Below, piece after piece: positions 10,890 to 22,624 of a stretch of DNA of 64,000 bases. Positions within the stretch are counted from its first letter, which is position 1. Each line of letters starts with the position of its first letter. Below the pieces are notes generated by a model that was given only the letters and a program-made list of their open reading frames with translations, did not search any database and had not been told where the DNA came from. The stretch is from Vandiemenella viatica. Its lineage: Eukaryota; Arthropoda; Insecta; Orthoptera; Morabidae. Made by a program: the position numbers and the translations under genes. The stretch is taken from the NCBI GenBank assembly GCA_031002005.1, contig JARYHS010011408.1, positions 215,150,402 to 215,214,401 of the forward strand. The letters are read 5' to 3'.

Positions 10890-10985
10890 AGACCTGATGA
10901 AGACAACCGAGCAGGTTGTCAAAACGTCGTCGTTTTATGACACCATCCGGCTGGACTCCCGAGAAACTTTTATTGAAATGTGAGG
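10890..10985 (+). ncRNA. Hammerhead-like terminal motif of PLE-1 (degenerate)
   Basis: CCTGATGAAGACAACC, then loop GAGCA, then GGTTGTCAAAACG: the CUGAUGA core box, a 7-bp stem II, and AAAA in place of GAAA. Hammerhead ribozymes are established in Penelope-like terminal repeats. The altered second box makes activity doubtful. Confidence 0.45.
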
Positions 10986-11015
10986 TTTTTTTTTTCTACT
11001 TCTGAACAATAATTG

Positions 11016-11817
11016 CACCAAAAACCATGCCATAATTCAATAATTATCCTTCCCAATTACTTATAGTTCAATGAAATGATACTAAAGCTGATATTTTAAG
11101 AGTTGAAGACGTTTATATTGATTATGGCATTTAAGCCCCATTTAAAACATTTTGCCCCGTTAAAATTATGAAGAGCACACATCAGAGATGGGGAATTTTC
11201 AAGACATGTTTCATAGGTAGTAAATAACATCTGTGCCAATTTTCAGGTCTAAATTACATTTGTTTCAGGTTCATACCCATAATGCCCGGGGAGAGCCGCG
11301 CGTAGCTCTCGGCCCAGTGATGACTCATGTGTGCTTGTTTCAACACGTATCTCGACAACCATATGTTACAAAGGGATGAGCGATATACCATTTTAATGCA
11401 GAAAGTGTGTACTACAACTTTGAACATAGGTCCTGACCTGGTAACTTTGACAGTTTTTTCGCAATGCAGAGATATTGAAAAAAAAAAGGTTACGTTTCGT
11501 ACTGCCTTCACAATAAAATGTGACTCTACTTTTACTTTTAAATAATAATAGTGTCAATATTAAACTTTTATGCTGTGATTAGCCAATTTTAATTACGTAG
11601 GGTACAATAAAACTTTATTACGTCTGACATTTTAAATGTTACATTGAGTTTAAACCGATTTGGCACTAGGTCCCTTTTTAAGCCCTTTTCACCTGAGAAA
11701 ATCTATGACGCGGTCACCCCAAAGGTGGGGACTTTTCAGTACTTGTTTCTTAGGTACTAATGAATCTCTGTGCCAAATTTCAACTTTACATTTTTTTAAG
11801 GTTACCCTTCAAATCTA
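11016..11817 (-). repeat. Right inverted arm of transposon A
   Basis: Reverse complement of 3848-4598. Aligned blocks include CTTCCCAATTACTTATAG (inner), GGTACAATAAAACTTTATTA, and TGCCAAATTTCAACTTTACA (outer). Confidence 0.75.
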
Positions 11818-11824
11818 TCTAAAA

Positions 11825-12475
11825 TGCCTGTACTGAGCCTCCTGCCTTCAACCTCCCAGGTATTTTATAATTTCTCTCACATTATGCCATTTCCCTCCTT
11901 ACTCCTAAGAGCCACAGGACTCCCACCCTGTATCTTCTGCCCAAGACACATAACGTGGCCAATCCTAGATGCCACACAGTCACTGCCCATATATAGGTCC
12001 ACCATGGAACAACACCTGCATACTTTCGTGCATGCCCTCCCAGCCTGGTCCAAGATAATTCATACTTCCTATAGTGCTGTCAACAGTTCCTGCACCACAC
12101 CAACAAATTTGCTCCTTATCACTATATATATATCTCCTCTCTCCTATCCCACTGTAAGTGCTCTTGAACGCTAACTTGACATGTACCCTCACCAGAACCA
12201 AATTTCTTCACCTTCCAATTCCACATATATTACCAGATATAAGGCACTGTTATGAGTACTCGCATGACACTCTCCTATGACAATCTTTTGCTGGGAAAAT
12301 TGGAAGAATATTTTCTATAGCAATTTATCTTACAATCAACTGTGTGGTTCAGATATATAGATATGGATTCATGGCAAAAATCACATCCTTGACTTCCTAA
12401 ACTCCCTTAACAACATCCACTCCCTAAACACAATGTAGTCCTACTTCCATACCCACATTACATTTTTTTTTTTTT
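11825..12475 (+). pseudogene. Decayed Penelope-like RT fragment (TAMGTRM type)
   Basis: Plus-strand translation with breaks gives the block PCIFCPRHITWPILDA near the start. Around 12248-12400 it shows VMSTRMTLSYDNLLLGKLEE, a decayed form of the Penelope RT signature MGTRMAPSYANLFMGKLE, followed by WFRYIDMDSW, a decayed catalytic YIDD. It stops at a T-run at 12463-12478. The fragment at 2430 would follow it in element order, so the two could belong to tandem Penelope copies separated by transposon A. Many stops; not functional. Confidence 0.6.
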
Positions 12476-12478
12476 TTA

Positions 12479-14347
12479 GTAGACATGTTATAGCAATTCA
12501 GTTATTTAGCTTAAATAAGTTAAATATCAATCATAGTTAAAAATACTTCAGAATGATGGTAGTAGTTAATTTTATTGAGTTCTTGTGAGTAACAGATTTT
12601 TTTGAAATGTATTAACAGTGTTTTGATTATCAAGTATCTAAAATAAAGCATCGTTGATATATATGATGCATCTAGAACATTCCAATGAGTGTGTGTGTGC
12701 GTGCGCGCATGTGTGTAGGCTTGGAGCTGCTGCAAGTTTTTTTCATAGGTCACATTCAAATGCAGATTTTCATTATGTTATTTTTAAAGTAAATCACTTT
12801 GCTACTACTTGTTTATTAATCAAACTCTGCTTTTGTTTATACTTTGGACAATAAGTTTCAATAAACACAGAAGGAAAAGTCAAATAATTTATTTATAATT
12901 TTGTAACTAAGTGGATTTGCTACACTTAACTTTTGGTGGAAGCTAAAACAGGTTGATGACCTAATCCTCAATAGAATCACAGCTAAAAATAACAGGTAGT
13001 GAGCAGTTAATGGAACTTTAGGATGCTGGTAAGATGGGAATGACTACTGTGAGAACTGTTACACTCTGTGCATAATGGTTGCCCATTTCTGGCCTCATCA
13101 AATCCACAGACTTACAATGTCTAAACTATGATAGCTGCCATCCATTTTACACAAAATGGTCCTTCCACTACAGTTTAGCCAATTCATTTTGATTAATTTC
13201 TTTTCCGCAGTTAACATTTTCACTGATATTTTTTTTTACTCCCCCACCACCTCAAATCTGACAATAACAATCAAAACCACTATTCGGTGCCACTATTCAT
13301 GAGGCTGTGTTGCCCACAGGTGCCTGTGTGAGCTTAGTCACACGTTTTTCTAATTTAATGAGAAAGGGCAATGTCCTAAACACAGTGGTTTTTCTGTTTG
13401 TGGAGCTCTGCCCTTCTCCAACTTTGGGGAGTGATTGGAACTTTTTTATCATCTGTCCGTATTAACATTTCCAATGTTTTAACTAAGACAAATACATTTT
13501 GATAAACAAATTTCTGCCAATTTTGCCTTTCACAGACGCATGAGAGTAATACAATTGCTGAAAAGTGTTCCAGTAACACAGCAACTTAAATACACTAAAT
13601 GAAACTACAGCAATATCATAATTTCAGGGGTTAAGACTGCTATGAACCATTCCTTTTATACAGTACCTCAAGTTTGTTTATTAACTAGCTACTGCATTTC
13701 TATAAAGTGGATCTATTATCCATGGATTTATGTTGGACTGACAATATTTTATTACAATCTTCTGAGCTTATTTAAGTGCATTAGTCTCACAATTAAGTCA
13801 AACCTCATGAATATTGATATACCTTGTTATGCGACTATTTATACCATACATAATGTAAATAAACCAACAACGAAACCTAAATCCACAATTCTTACAGTAA
13901 CACTATACATATTGTCAAATGGATTCATCACACAAATGTAATTTATATATATGTACAAATTTCTCACTTAAAAGGCTAAGTGTATGGGTGCATGTTATTA
14001 ACCAAAATGCTGCTTCTGTGACAAAAATAAAAGAAATGAGCAAAAATAAAGGCAGTTTTCAAACAAATCTTAGTTCAAAGAATCTAGAGATTAATTCATT
14101 CAGTATTTTACTTGGAGTAATAGATATAAGATAATTTTTAAAAACACCATGAAATAACGTGGAATTTTTCTTTAACCTACAAATAGTTTTTTTGCTTTTA
14201 ATGAACGTGCTTTTTTTACCTTTAATGTTATTAATTTACATGTTCTGAAAGATTGAGCTTTCAAAAAGTGAAAAGTAGCCAAATTCAGTGTAAAAATTTG
14301 GATAGTAAATATTTATAAAATTCTTATAAGCACAGCAATGATGCGGT
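12479..14347. other. Gene-poor 3' flank of the zinc-finger gene
   Basis: No recognised coding region or repeat apart from a short GT-rich tract near 12687-12717. If the exon at 14360 is terminal, this stretch holds the 3' UTR, and minus-strand AATAAA-type signals lie near 13747 and 13677. Confidence 0.5.
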
Positions 14348-14359
14348 TCAAAAACTAAC

Positions 14360-14830
14360 CTTGAAGTGTGACTTCTGGTGCTTGTTGCAATCACCTTTCT
14401 GCTTGAAACGTCTTCCACATACTTGGCATCCATATGGTCTTTCACCTGTGTGTGTGCGAACATGAACATCTAGAGTATCTCTACGCCGAAATCCCCGATT
14501 GCAGTAAACACATGTGAAAGGTCGTTCCTCTGAGTGAACAACAAGATGCTGATTTAGGTTGACACGTGAACGGAATGCCATTGGACAGTGTTCACATGGG
14601 AATGGTTTTTCGCCAGTGTGCAGGCGTTCATGGATAACAAGCCCCTGCTTTGACTGGAATGCATCATCACAAAATCGGCACTGGTAAGGCTTCTCCCCTG
14701 TATGCGTCCGACGGTGATATGCTAGAGTTGTCTTCATAGTAAACTTCTTGTGGCAGAAATCGCATTCATAAGGTTTTTCTCCAGAGTGAGTCATCATGTG
14801 GTAGCGAAGAGATATTTTTGTGGACAGCAC
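14360..14830 (-). CDS. Zinc-finger gene, last recognised exon with fingers 10b-15 (471 nt)
   Basis: The acceptor is ACATCAACTGCTTCAG, with the exon starting at 14830 (GTG). It encodes 157 codons in phase 0 at both ends. It opens with VLSTKISLRYHMMTH, which supplies the 12-residue spacer and histidines of finger 10. Fingers 11-15 follow, with classical TGEKPY/TGERPY linkers. At 14360 the sequence is CAAG|GTTAGT, a plausible but weaker donor. If it is not used, the frame ends three codons later at TGA (14350-14348), after the residues VSF, and this would be the terminal exon. AATAAA-type signals on the minus strand (TTTATT on plus) occur at about 13747 and 13677. I see no later finger exon between 1 and 14347, which favours, but does not prove, a terminal exon. 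Confidence 0.92.
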
Positions 14831-15103
14831 CTGAAGCAGTTGATGTAACAACATTATAGATGGCAAAAATGAATGAATTGGTTACAAATTTAACATTTTA
14901 TGGAAAAGGTATTACAGTCTGAAAATTCTTTAAATCTTACATCAATTTGAGAACCAAGTAATTTCTCAAAGCACTATTTTATTGAATATTAATAAAACTG
15001 ACTTCAGTGCAGTGTTTCTAATGCCACCAGTAACAATTATCTGCAAGATTTATAAATGAGCTGTAGTCTAAATTCAAACGTTTCAGCATCAGTGCCCTTG
15101 CTT

Positions 15104-15119
15104 CATATATATATATATA
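15104..15119. repeat. TA microsatellite
   Basis: A short TA run immediately before the SINE tail at 15121. Confidence 0.8.
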
Positions 15120-15362
15120 TTTTTTTACTTATGGCTTTACACCTTGTTTACATCGAGGACATTAAAGGGGGGATGTAACTGGGGACAAGGAACAGGAAGG
15201 AATTCGGCCATGGCCTTTTAGAAGGAAGCATCGCGGCATTCGCCTGGAGTGATTTGGGCAAAGCATGGAAAACCCAAATCTGGATGCCCGGATAGGGATT
15301 CAAACCAGCGTTCTCCCGAAAGTGAGGCCAGAGCGTTAACCGCTCACCAACCACACTCGGTT
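15119..15362 (-). mobile_element. tRNA-headed SINE, copy 3 (near full length)
   Basis: Minus-strand copy, 15121-15362. Read in the sense direction it starts CCGAGTGTGGTTGGTGAGCG (box-A region) and has GTTTGAATCCC as box B, the body block CCAAATCACTCCAGGCGAAT, GGCCATGGCCGAATTCC, and the tail TGTAAAGCCATAAG. Lies in intron 3 of the zinc-finger gene. Confidence 0.88.
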
Positions 15363-16040
15363 TGCTTCATATTATCAGTCAATCATCAATAAGGATGAAC
15401 AGTCACAGACAAACTAGGTTCATTAAAACAATCAACTCTATTAGTGTCACACATGTCATTATGTAAACAACAATAATAAAAATTCTAGCTTCACAGTTCA
15501 AGCTATCAAAGACCTCCCTGTTAGTATCAATTCCCTTAGCTCAGGAAGTAGAAACTAACCTACCAGCATAAGCATGATAGTGACTTACTCATGACAATAG
15601 ATGAAGAGTGTGGATAAGTTTGCATGGGCACTTATTGTCAACCAAGCCACATACATATATAAACCAGGAAAGTAGCGAATAGGAATTACAAAATAGGTTA
15701 GCAAAATGAACCACCACTTACCTTAGAAGATGGTTGCATGTTGTGAACACGTAAAAAAGACAAGAATACAAATAACATTGTGTATTTCGCGTCTTGGCCC
15801 TTTGTAAACAGGAGAACATTATGGAGAGTTGGTGATGTAGAAGACCATCTCACAGAATCTGCTATTGTTTGGGAAGACTGATAGCAAGGGCACTGAAGCA
15901 AGAATGAACATTTTTGGTGTCATAGGTGACAGCCCTTATAGCTAGTGAGTGAATACCATTTGCCTGTGGCCATTCATTCTTATGAACAGTTTATTTAAGG
16001 TTAAACTTAAGTAGTAAGCTGCACAATGATTGTAAATTAT
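15363..16040. other. Intronic sequence with an interspersed repeat at about 15640-15900
   Basis: The part at 15640-15900 (AATGAACCACCACTTACCTTA and following) is shared with 45675-45830 and 47470-47660, and in inverse orientation with about 45240-45400. It often accompanies Penelope-type sequence here and may be part of a terminal region. Confidence 0.5.
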
Positions 16041-17890
16041 CCAACATATTACATGGGAGGTTTAAAACGTGGCATGTCATGGAATGGAAAAACTTTACCA
16101 AGAGATGGTGTTGATGAAAACATGGTATTTGTTACACATCTTGCATTATGGTCTGTTACATGGAAATGAGCCATGGGATGAATAGGGGGATGGTTAAAAC
16201 AGTGTTTGTGAACTAGAAGTTGATCGAAGGTGAGAGTTTCAGGGAGGACGGATCTCATTTCAGTGTAGGCTTTAAGAAAATCACAGTCTTGTTGTAAGAT
16301 TTGATTGATGGATGTGAGGCAGGGAGAACTGTGTGGCCACAACTGGACTATGGTTTGTTTTAGAAGGTTTAGAGTGGGTGATGGATAGTGATATGGCCAA
16401 ACAGAGTTGTTTATGAATTAAATCTCGTGGACAGTTGTGGGATATAAGTGCTTGGCAAATATATGGTGTTAGAGATGGCTGGTCTGAGCAATTGTGACTG
16501 CCACAAATACCATGACTGTTAAGGAGTGGGCAATCGGTGATGAGTAGGTCTGATGTGTACTGAGGAGTGGAGGTAGCCACTGAAGAGTGACACATCCACA
16601 TTCAGGAAAGTGGACTAAGCCTAAGAACAGGACTAGGTGAAGTTCAGGGTATTATGGGAATTGAGATGGTTCTAGAAGCTAAGATGGTTGTTTTTCCAAT
16701 GTGACCAGATGATAAAAATATTATCTATGAACTAGAGTCACATAAGCAGTTTCAAATGGACTTGTTATAAAAATGACCATTCCAGTTGCCCCAGGAAGAG
16801 GTTTACGTAAGAAGGAGGCATACGAGTTCCCATGGCAGTGCCACAGATTTGATGGTAGATGCTGCGATTGAAGAAAAAATCTTTATTAAATTTCATGTCA
16901 GACAGGATGCTGAGTAAGCACGTTGTAGGGAAGCTGCAGAGGGGAGAGGGGACGCTAACCAAGGAAATGTCCCATGGCACTAAGACAGTGGTGATGAGGA
17001 AAGTTATTGTATTAGGATGTAACATCAATCAGTACAGAAGGAAGGGGAGTTGGAACAGTAGCGAGACTGTGGAGGATGCGTTGTCCATCCTTGATATGGG
17101 AGGGGAATGGTTGCAGAAGGTGGTTCACCATGGCAGAGATGCATTATGTGGGAGATCCATGCACAGCAACTATGAGGCTTCCAGAATTACCTGGCTTATG
17201 GATTTTGGTGAGTGTCTGGATTTTTTGGAATGAGAAGTGAGACGAACTGCAATGTGAGGCCTTCAAGGGGCCTACTGAACTGTATGATTTCTTCAATCCT
17301 TCTTTGTTCACAGGAGATTTGGGATCATTGTAGAAGGTGAAGTAAGCTAATGGTGAGGGGCTTCAGCAACATAGTCACAGCAATTCATAACCACTGTGGC
17401 TGAGCCCTTGTCTGCTGGGGGGTGATCAGGTTTGGATTTGTTGAAAGTTCTCTCCCGACATGCGTTTCTCACAGGCTAAGATTGCTGGTGTTGGCCAAGG
17501 TTTGTAGGAAACTGGGTGAAGTCAAATTGGTGGATAAGAAATCTTGAGAAATTTTGGGAGGATGATTCTATGGGAGAGTTGGTGGGTCAAGTGTGGATTG
17601 TGACTGAAAGTTCAGAAGACTGAATTCCAGGTTATACTGAGGAACAAGTTCACTGATACAAGAGGCAAAGTGGTACTGCAAGCAGGGTATTTGACAGAAT
17701 GACGGGGCACTGATTAGGTTTGAATGGTTAAATTTAGGGGTAGGTGAGACCTACATGAAGTTAAGATTCTGCAAGGGGGAGAAAAGGATAGGTTCATCAC
17801 TGTTAATTTACACTTTGGAGGTGGGCTTCAGCTATGAGAGCAATGTGTGGGTTTTTAAAAGGGAGAAGTTAAGGTATGTTGAAGAATTGA
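16040..17890 (-). pseudogene. Decayed Penelope-like element (PLE-2, TAMGTRM type)
   Basis: On the minus strand, from high to low coordinates with many frame changes: an N-terminal RT part with PADKGSATVV-like coding (about 17430-17380), a KNPDTHQNP/ISQVILEA block, GEPPSATIPLPYQGW (about 17130-17090), CHGTFPWLA, then YHQICGTAMGTRMPPSYVNLFLGQLE (split by me here as YHQICGTAMGTRM, PPSYVNLFLGQLE; about 16855-16780), and FIDNIFIIWSHWKNN (about 16715-16670), a decayed YIDD catalytic motif. The downstream part (16601-16049) still has open stretches without a clear endonuclease. Lies within intron 3 and is non-functional. This RT type differs from the MGSPLSP type at 6234, so two Penelope lineages are present. 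Confidence 0.7.
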
Positions 17891-18091
17891 GCAATAGATA
17901 ATTTTTAAGGAAATATGAGGAGGCTGAAAGTATTTATTTATTACTGTAGTCTGATATTACAATCTTTTTGCTCCCAGTATTATATTTATATACCCTTTAG
18001 ACATTATTTATTGATTTTGCAAAATTCAGCTGTCAAGGTCCTTCTGTTTCCCATCATATCCTTTGTGCATATACACAAAACAGATTATTAC

Positions 18092-18458
18092 CTTGCCACA
18101 TGTTTCACACTTGATTTCACTGGCCTGGCCAGAAGATGTTCTCTGGCATGCAGCTCGTTCTATTTCCTCCTTGGTATGAGTTTTACGGTGGGATAACATC
18201 TCACCAAAAGATTCAAAAGACTCGTAACATATCTTGCATGTGAAACTATTACTGCTCTGATGTCGTTTCATGTGAACAAGCATGTTGCCACGACGATTGA
18301 AACGCTTTCCACATAGTTGGCATTTGTGCTGACGCACACTATCATGGATAGCAGAATGCTGAGCCAATAATCCAATCTTTTGAAATGTCTTTCCACAAGT
18401 AGCACATTCAAATGGATACTCTTGGGTGTGAGACCTTCCATGTTCAGCAAGACGATAC
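18092..18458 (-). CDS. Zinc-finger gene, middle exon with fingers 6b-9 and 10a (367 nt)
   Basis: The acceptor is TGTTGTTGCAG, with exon base 1 (G) at 18458; the donor is CAAG|GTAATA, with GT at 18091-18090. The first G completes the split Arg codon of finger 6, after which the peptide continues YRLAEHGRSH and supplies both histidines of that finger. Fingers 7 (CATCGKTF), 8 (CQLCGKRF) and 9 (CKICYESF) follow, then a linker of about 20 residues rich in Glu, Ala, Gln and Ser, and finally CETCGK, the cysteine half of finger 10. Total is 122 whole codons after the first base. The exon ends on a codon boundary that joins directly to the next exon. Open reading beyond the donor runs into intron sequence and is not coding. 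Confidence 0.9.
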
Positions 18459-19370
18459 CTGCAACAACACTGAAGATAACTAAAGAAAATCAGGTCATCA
18501 CCTATGAATAAAAATGCTAAACGATAAGGTTAATAATAATCAAATAGTCATTATTCAGAGATGCAAGAGCTTAAAACAACTTCCATTAAGCATGAGTGTG
18601 ATACAAATACAATGGGATTAGAGTAGGCAAATAAATATCTACGTGGCTTAGTAATCATCCAAGATCATTCGGTAATACTGAAAGAAAGGTAACAGATCTG
18701 GCAGTGGGAAAGCAGAGATTTGAAATGGAAAGCTAGCATGAAGAAGCACAGAAAAGGGTGGGAAACCAGAGAATAATAATAATAAAAAAAAAACAAGAAA
18801 AGAAACTGATTGTTTACTATATAGAGTCGGCAGGAAAAAGCACATCACTGGAGATTGAGAAGAAAACTATCTAAATTCTTTTCATTCCTCTTCAAAAACT
18901 CTTTGCAATTACCCTGATCCCACAAGGCTTCAGTATACCATCCAACATTATGATTGTCCTAGTCCACAAACACCGATCCCTTGAACCAAATCATGATTCT
19001 TCTGCCACTAGAGACCATGCTGTAAAATATACAACATGCACCCAATAGCATCATCCTATTCCAATCACCGGAGAAATATTCTCATTTACTGGAAATAATA
19101 ATCTACCAACTCACCACCTCCAATGCCCTAGTCCTTTTACCAGTCTCACCAACAATTTGTACACTAGGATGAATGGTCACAGAGGATCTAAACGAGCAAA
19201 ATCTGCAATATCCAGTTCCTTCCAAAAGCAGTTCTCATAGTAATGAAACTGTTTCCCTCTTAAATTCTGAAAAACAGGACAATCTGAAGTAAGCCCGAAT
19301 GGAGATTAACTCGTCAATTTATCCAGGACCGAATATATCTAATCTCAGAAAATCTTCTACTTTCATTGGC
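18459..19370. other. Intron 2 sequence, nothing recognised
   Basis: AT-rich sequence with no protein motif or repeat family that I can name. Confidence 0.5.
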
Positions 19371-19640
19371 AACAAAAGGTCTTATATGTGAATATGAGAT
19401 TTTCCTGGCGTATAATTGCAACATAGTTTTCACAGGTTTACAGCCAAATATTTTCTTCAAACGATGACAACGTTTCGACAACGTCCTCTGTAGTCTTCAT
19501 CAAGTCTATTGCTAATGAGAATTTGCAAGATCACTGTGAAACTGCCGGACATCAGCAATGTCGAGCTGGAGTCGTCAACTCGTGGTTGCGGAACAGCCCA
19601 GTCAGCGTGAAGCACAATATGGATGTCGTCAGCGTTGAGA
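19370..19640 (-). repeat. Penelope-type terminal repeat, minus orientation, hammerhead-like
   Basis: Read on the minus strand: ACTTGATGAAGACTACAGAG, GACGTTGTCGAAACGTTGTC, and AAACCTGTGAAAACTATGTT. It closely matches 22625-22745 in the opposite orientation. The core boxes are UUGAUGA (one change from CUGAUGA) and an intact GAAAC. Confidence 0.6.
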
Positions 19641-19919
19641 CCTCATCCAGAGACGGTTGCTAGGTCTCCCAATCATCTTGTCAAGGAACTGGTAGTAACT
19701 GAAGATGGCGCTACAGGTGGCAGAGCAAAAGGGAGGAGACTTTGTCTAGAAGAGGTTGCGAAACTGCCCAATCAAAGCGTAGCTGTAGACGACTGTGGCA
19801 CAACAGGTGAAACGAAGGCCACGCACAAAGACAAAGACGAAAATGAAAGACATTAATAAGGCACTCTCTCTCAGCATAGAAATTGTTGCACACTGTTGAG
19901 ACTGTCATTATATTGATAC

Positions 19920-22035
19920 TAGCCACAAAGCCCGTCAAAAATGACGGGTTTGGGGTATTCTGGCAATTAATTTCTGTTTACTTGCATACCTAATCAGAAT
20001 TGTTTTGAAATAAAGCTCAATGTGCTGTAATTTCTCATCCATTGTGATGTAGTGAAACGTTTCAGTTGTCTACTTGATGCAGGTCGCATTTCAGTCTAAT
20101 CAAAATCTTTGCTAATAATGCGATGAAGATCGATGTGTTAACGGATGATATAGGTTACATACAGTTGAAATAATGACCACAGTGAAAACGAAGGATGCTA
20201 AATTAAATCATAACAAATTCAGTGTTCTGGCAAATCATTTCTTAGCAACCGCTTAAATAAACACAAAAATAAATCATAATATAATTCCTATTGCCTTGCG
20301 CAATAACAAAATGTTTCTGTTGCTATCCTAGTCCAGGTTGCATTTCAATCTAACAAAAGGCAGTTCTATCATTACCGTGGCGCCACAATCTGATGAAAAT
20401 CAATTATAACTGTGATTTTGGTGAAGTTTCCTCTGGTCCAGGACGTATTTCAACCTAACAACAACCACCAGGAAGAAAGTAAAACACATATAGTGTATTT
20501 CCACTATGTACATATAGCGGTTTTGGTAATTTGTTTTTTCTGGTCCAGGCCAGATTTCACCCAAACCACCTAAATTTTGAGAACTAAGCGAGATATGGAA
20601 AGAAAATATATTCTTTGTTTTCGATTTGTCTCTTCGAGTTACATACGATATCATCATCAAATTTGGTAATGTAGAAATTTTTCTTCTGTTCCAGGCCGCA
20701 TTTCAACTTAACCACGTCAATTTTGAGATACAATATCTCGAGAATTAAGTGAGATATCAAAACATTTTATTCTCTACTTTCAGTTTTTTCGTCGAGTTAC
20801 ATAAGAATCCATCAACAAATTGCATCTTCACGGTTATCGTAGAATCCCCTAACGACATACAGTACTACGCTAAACCATGCAGGTAAATATTTCCTTCCTC
20901 CATGCGCTAAACATGCCGCCAGAGAAACAATACTTCCGTTACACGCATATTAATACATATACTTATCACATTTTAATGGTCACATTGCATGGCGAAATAA
21001 ACCAAATAAAAAATCTATAAGGGTTCTTCAATCTTAATTTTTTATATTCGTTATTCAGAATTATACTAACACATTGGAATAGCTGACACAGTTACATGCG
21101 GCTGAAATAAGGCATCAGTAAAACCAAAGAAAATTAAAAATAAATCTTAACAACTTACGTCATTCCAACGTAATATTAGTTTTAATGGGTGGAAGGTGAT
21201 ATTTTCCACCGGCCGGAAACTGGTACTGCCCTGTTGAAATTTGTATCAATTGCTTCGTTATAAAGGCATCTTCTTCACATTTGCACCCTCCTTTTTTCGG
21301 AAAAGTCGCCATGAATTAAATTAAAAAATCGGAAATGTAAGACGCTCCGCAACCGAAAAATGTTAGCAACACTTTCGTTAGAACGAAGTAATGATTTAAG
21401 TAACAGAAAGAAAACTAATAACAATCTATCAAAACTGCAGCTAACATTGCGAAAATTAACTTACATATATGTGATTTCAACGAATACTTCTACATAAACT
21501 AATATTAAATAAATCAAGCAACTAATAAGTATGTACTCTCAGTTAATTTATTCGTGGATGCCTAGAAATGTTATTAAATAACGTGGGTATTTCTCTGCAG
21601 TTGCTTAACTAATCAGAATTGTTACAAAATAAAGCTCATTGTAATTTATCGTTCATTGTGCTGTAGCAAAAAGCTTCAGTTGTCAACTTGGTCCAGGTTG
21701 CATTTCAACTTAACCATAATATCCACTAAAATTTCTGATAGAAAAGCAAAGCTTCAATCACGCACAAATTAATACATTCCTTGCATCGCGATATAAACTT
21801 GATCCCAAATCTTCACAGGTTCTGACACATTTCTTTCTTAATACCTATGATGAAGATCGATATTTTAACGGCTAAGAAAGCTTACAGCGGCTGAAATAAT
21901 GACTCCAGCAAGAACGAAGGATGCTATAAATAAACCTTAACAACTTAAGCTATGCCATGTAATATTTCATTGTGGTTTAGGCCGTATATATCACGAACAT
22001 TTACAAATTCTTTCATTTGAACCATGTAATGTTTC

Positions 22036-22098
<63 letters not shown>

Positions 22099-22129
22099 AA
22101 TTAATATGCCAATTTAAACGCACACAGTT

Positions 22130-22162
<33 letters not shown>

Positions 22163-22460
22163 CTAAATTATTCATGCCTTCTGCGTTAACGTCAAATGCC
22201 ACTTGTAATTCTGATCCATGCTAGTTATCCTCTAACCAAACTTTTCGCAGCACTGATGCTCGAAATACAAAGCTTTTATCTTACAATATCTATGGACAAA
22301 GAATTTAAGGAATACTTCAATATATCAAAAGAATATTACGTAAATATAAGCATCTAATGATTGATATATCGATTTTAACGCAAGACATACTTTTATTTCA
22401 GTGTTATGTGAGTTAATTTATTCACTGTTGCTTGGAAATGATATTAAATAACGCGCACTC
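19920..22460. repeat. Diverged repeat block of about 2.5 kb between inverted Penelope-type ends
   Basis: Several diverged direct repeats: CTAATCAGAATTGTT at about 19990 and 21610; GATGAAGATCGAT at about 20122 and 21850; TTATTAAATAACG at about 21571 and 22442; and the box CCAGG..GCATTTCAA..TAA six times (20085, 20333, 20436, 20543, 20692, 21692). The left edge carries a perfect hairpin, CCCGTCA-AAAA-TGACGGG (19928-19946 region). No coding capacity was seen. It may be 5' or 3' non-coding sequence of an unrecognised element. Confidence 0.5.
22039..22094 (+). repeat. 56-nt poly(A) tract
   Basis: An uninterrupted A run, with a second run of 27 A at 22136-22162. Could be retroposon tails or an assembly-sensitive homopolymer. 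Confidence 0.9.
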
Positions 22461-22624
22461 CCACAAATAATATCGTAAAGCGTGACGTCATAGCGCAACG
22501 TCATAGCTTGCGTCACCGCGTGACATGACGTAGGTGCGACAATGCTACATCTTGTCTATTATACTAATAGATACGGCAGCAGATTGTACAATTGCTACGT
22601 GGCTCTATGTACGATCTTGTAAAT

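Larger units (their letters stand above)
6180..10990 (+). mobile_element. Penelope-like retroelement (PLE-1), 5'-truncated and split by transposon B
   Basis: The reverse-transcriptase/GIY-YIG frame (6183-7298) is followed by a 5S-rRNA-like segment (7337-7379). After transposon B (7384-10646) the element resumes with a second 5S-like segment (10701-10740), a duplicated TACGCAGTCCGCAACAC block (about 10655 and 10757) and a hammerhead-like tail (about 10890-10985). Its left end abuts the truncated transposon A gene. Confidence 0.7.
3848..11817. mobile_element. Transposon A: large terminal-inverted-repeat DNA transposon, broken by insertions
   Basis: Inverted arms at about 3848-4598 and 11016-11817 match over some 750 nt, with small gaps. 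Shared blocks include AAATTTGGCACAGA near the outer ends and AAGTAATTGGGAAGG near the inner ends. Both ends appear to begin TAGATTTGAA, but the target duplication is unclear (TTT on one side, TCT on the other). Just inside the left arm is a minus-strand decayed gene (5012-6134). The interior is then occupied by a Penelope-like element (about 6180-10990), itself split by transposon B. Outside both arms lie related same-orientation copies of a roughly 160-bp segment (3640-3840 and 11840-12000), so A sits in or between Penelope-type repeats. Superfamily is uncertain; see the gene entry. Confidence 0.7.
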
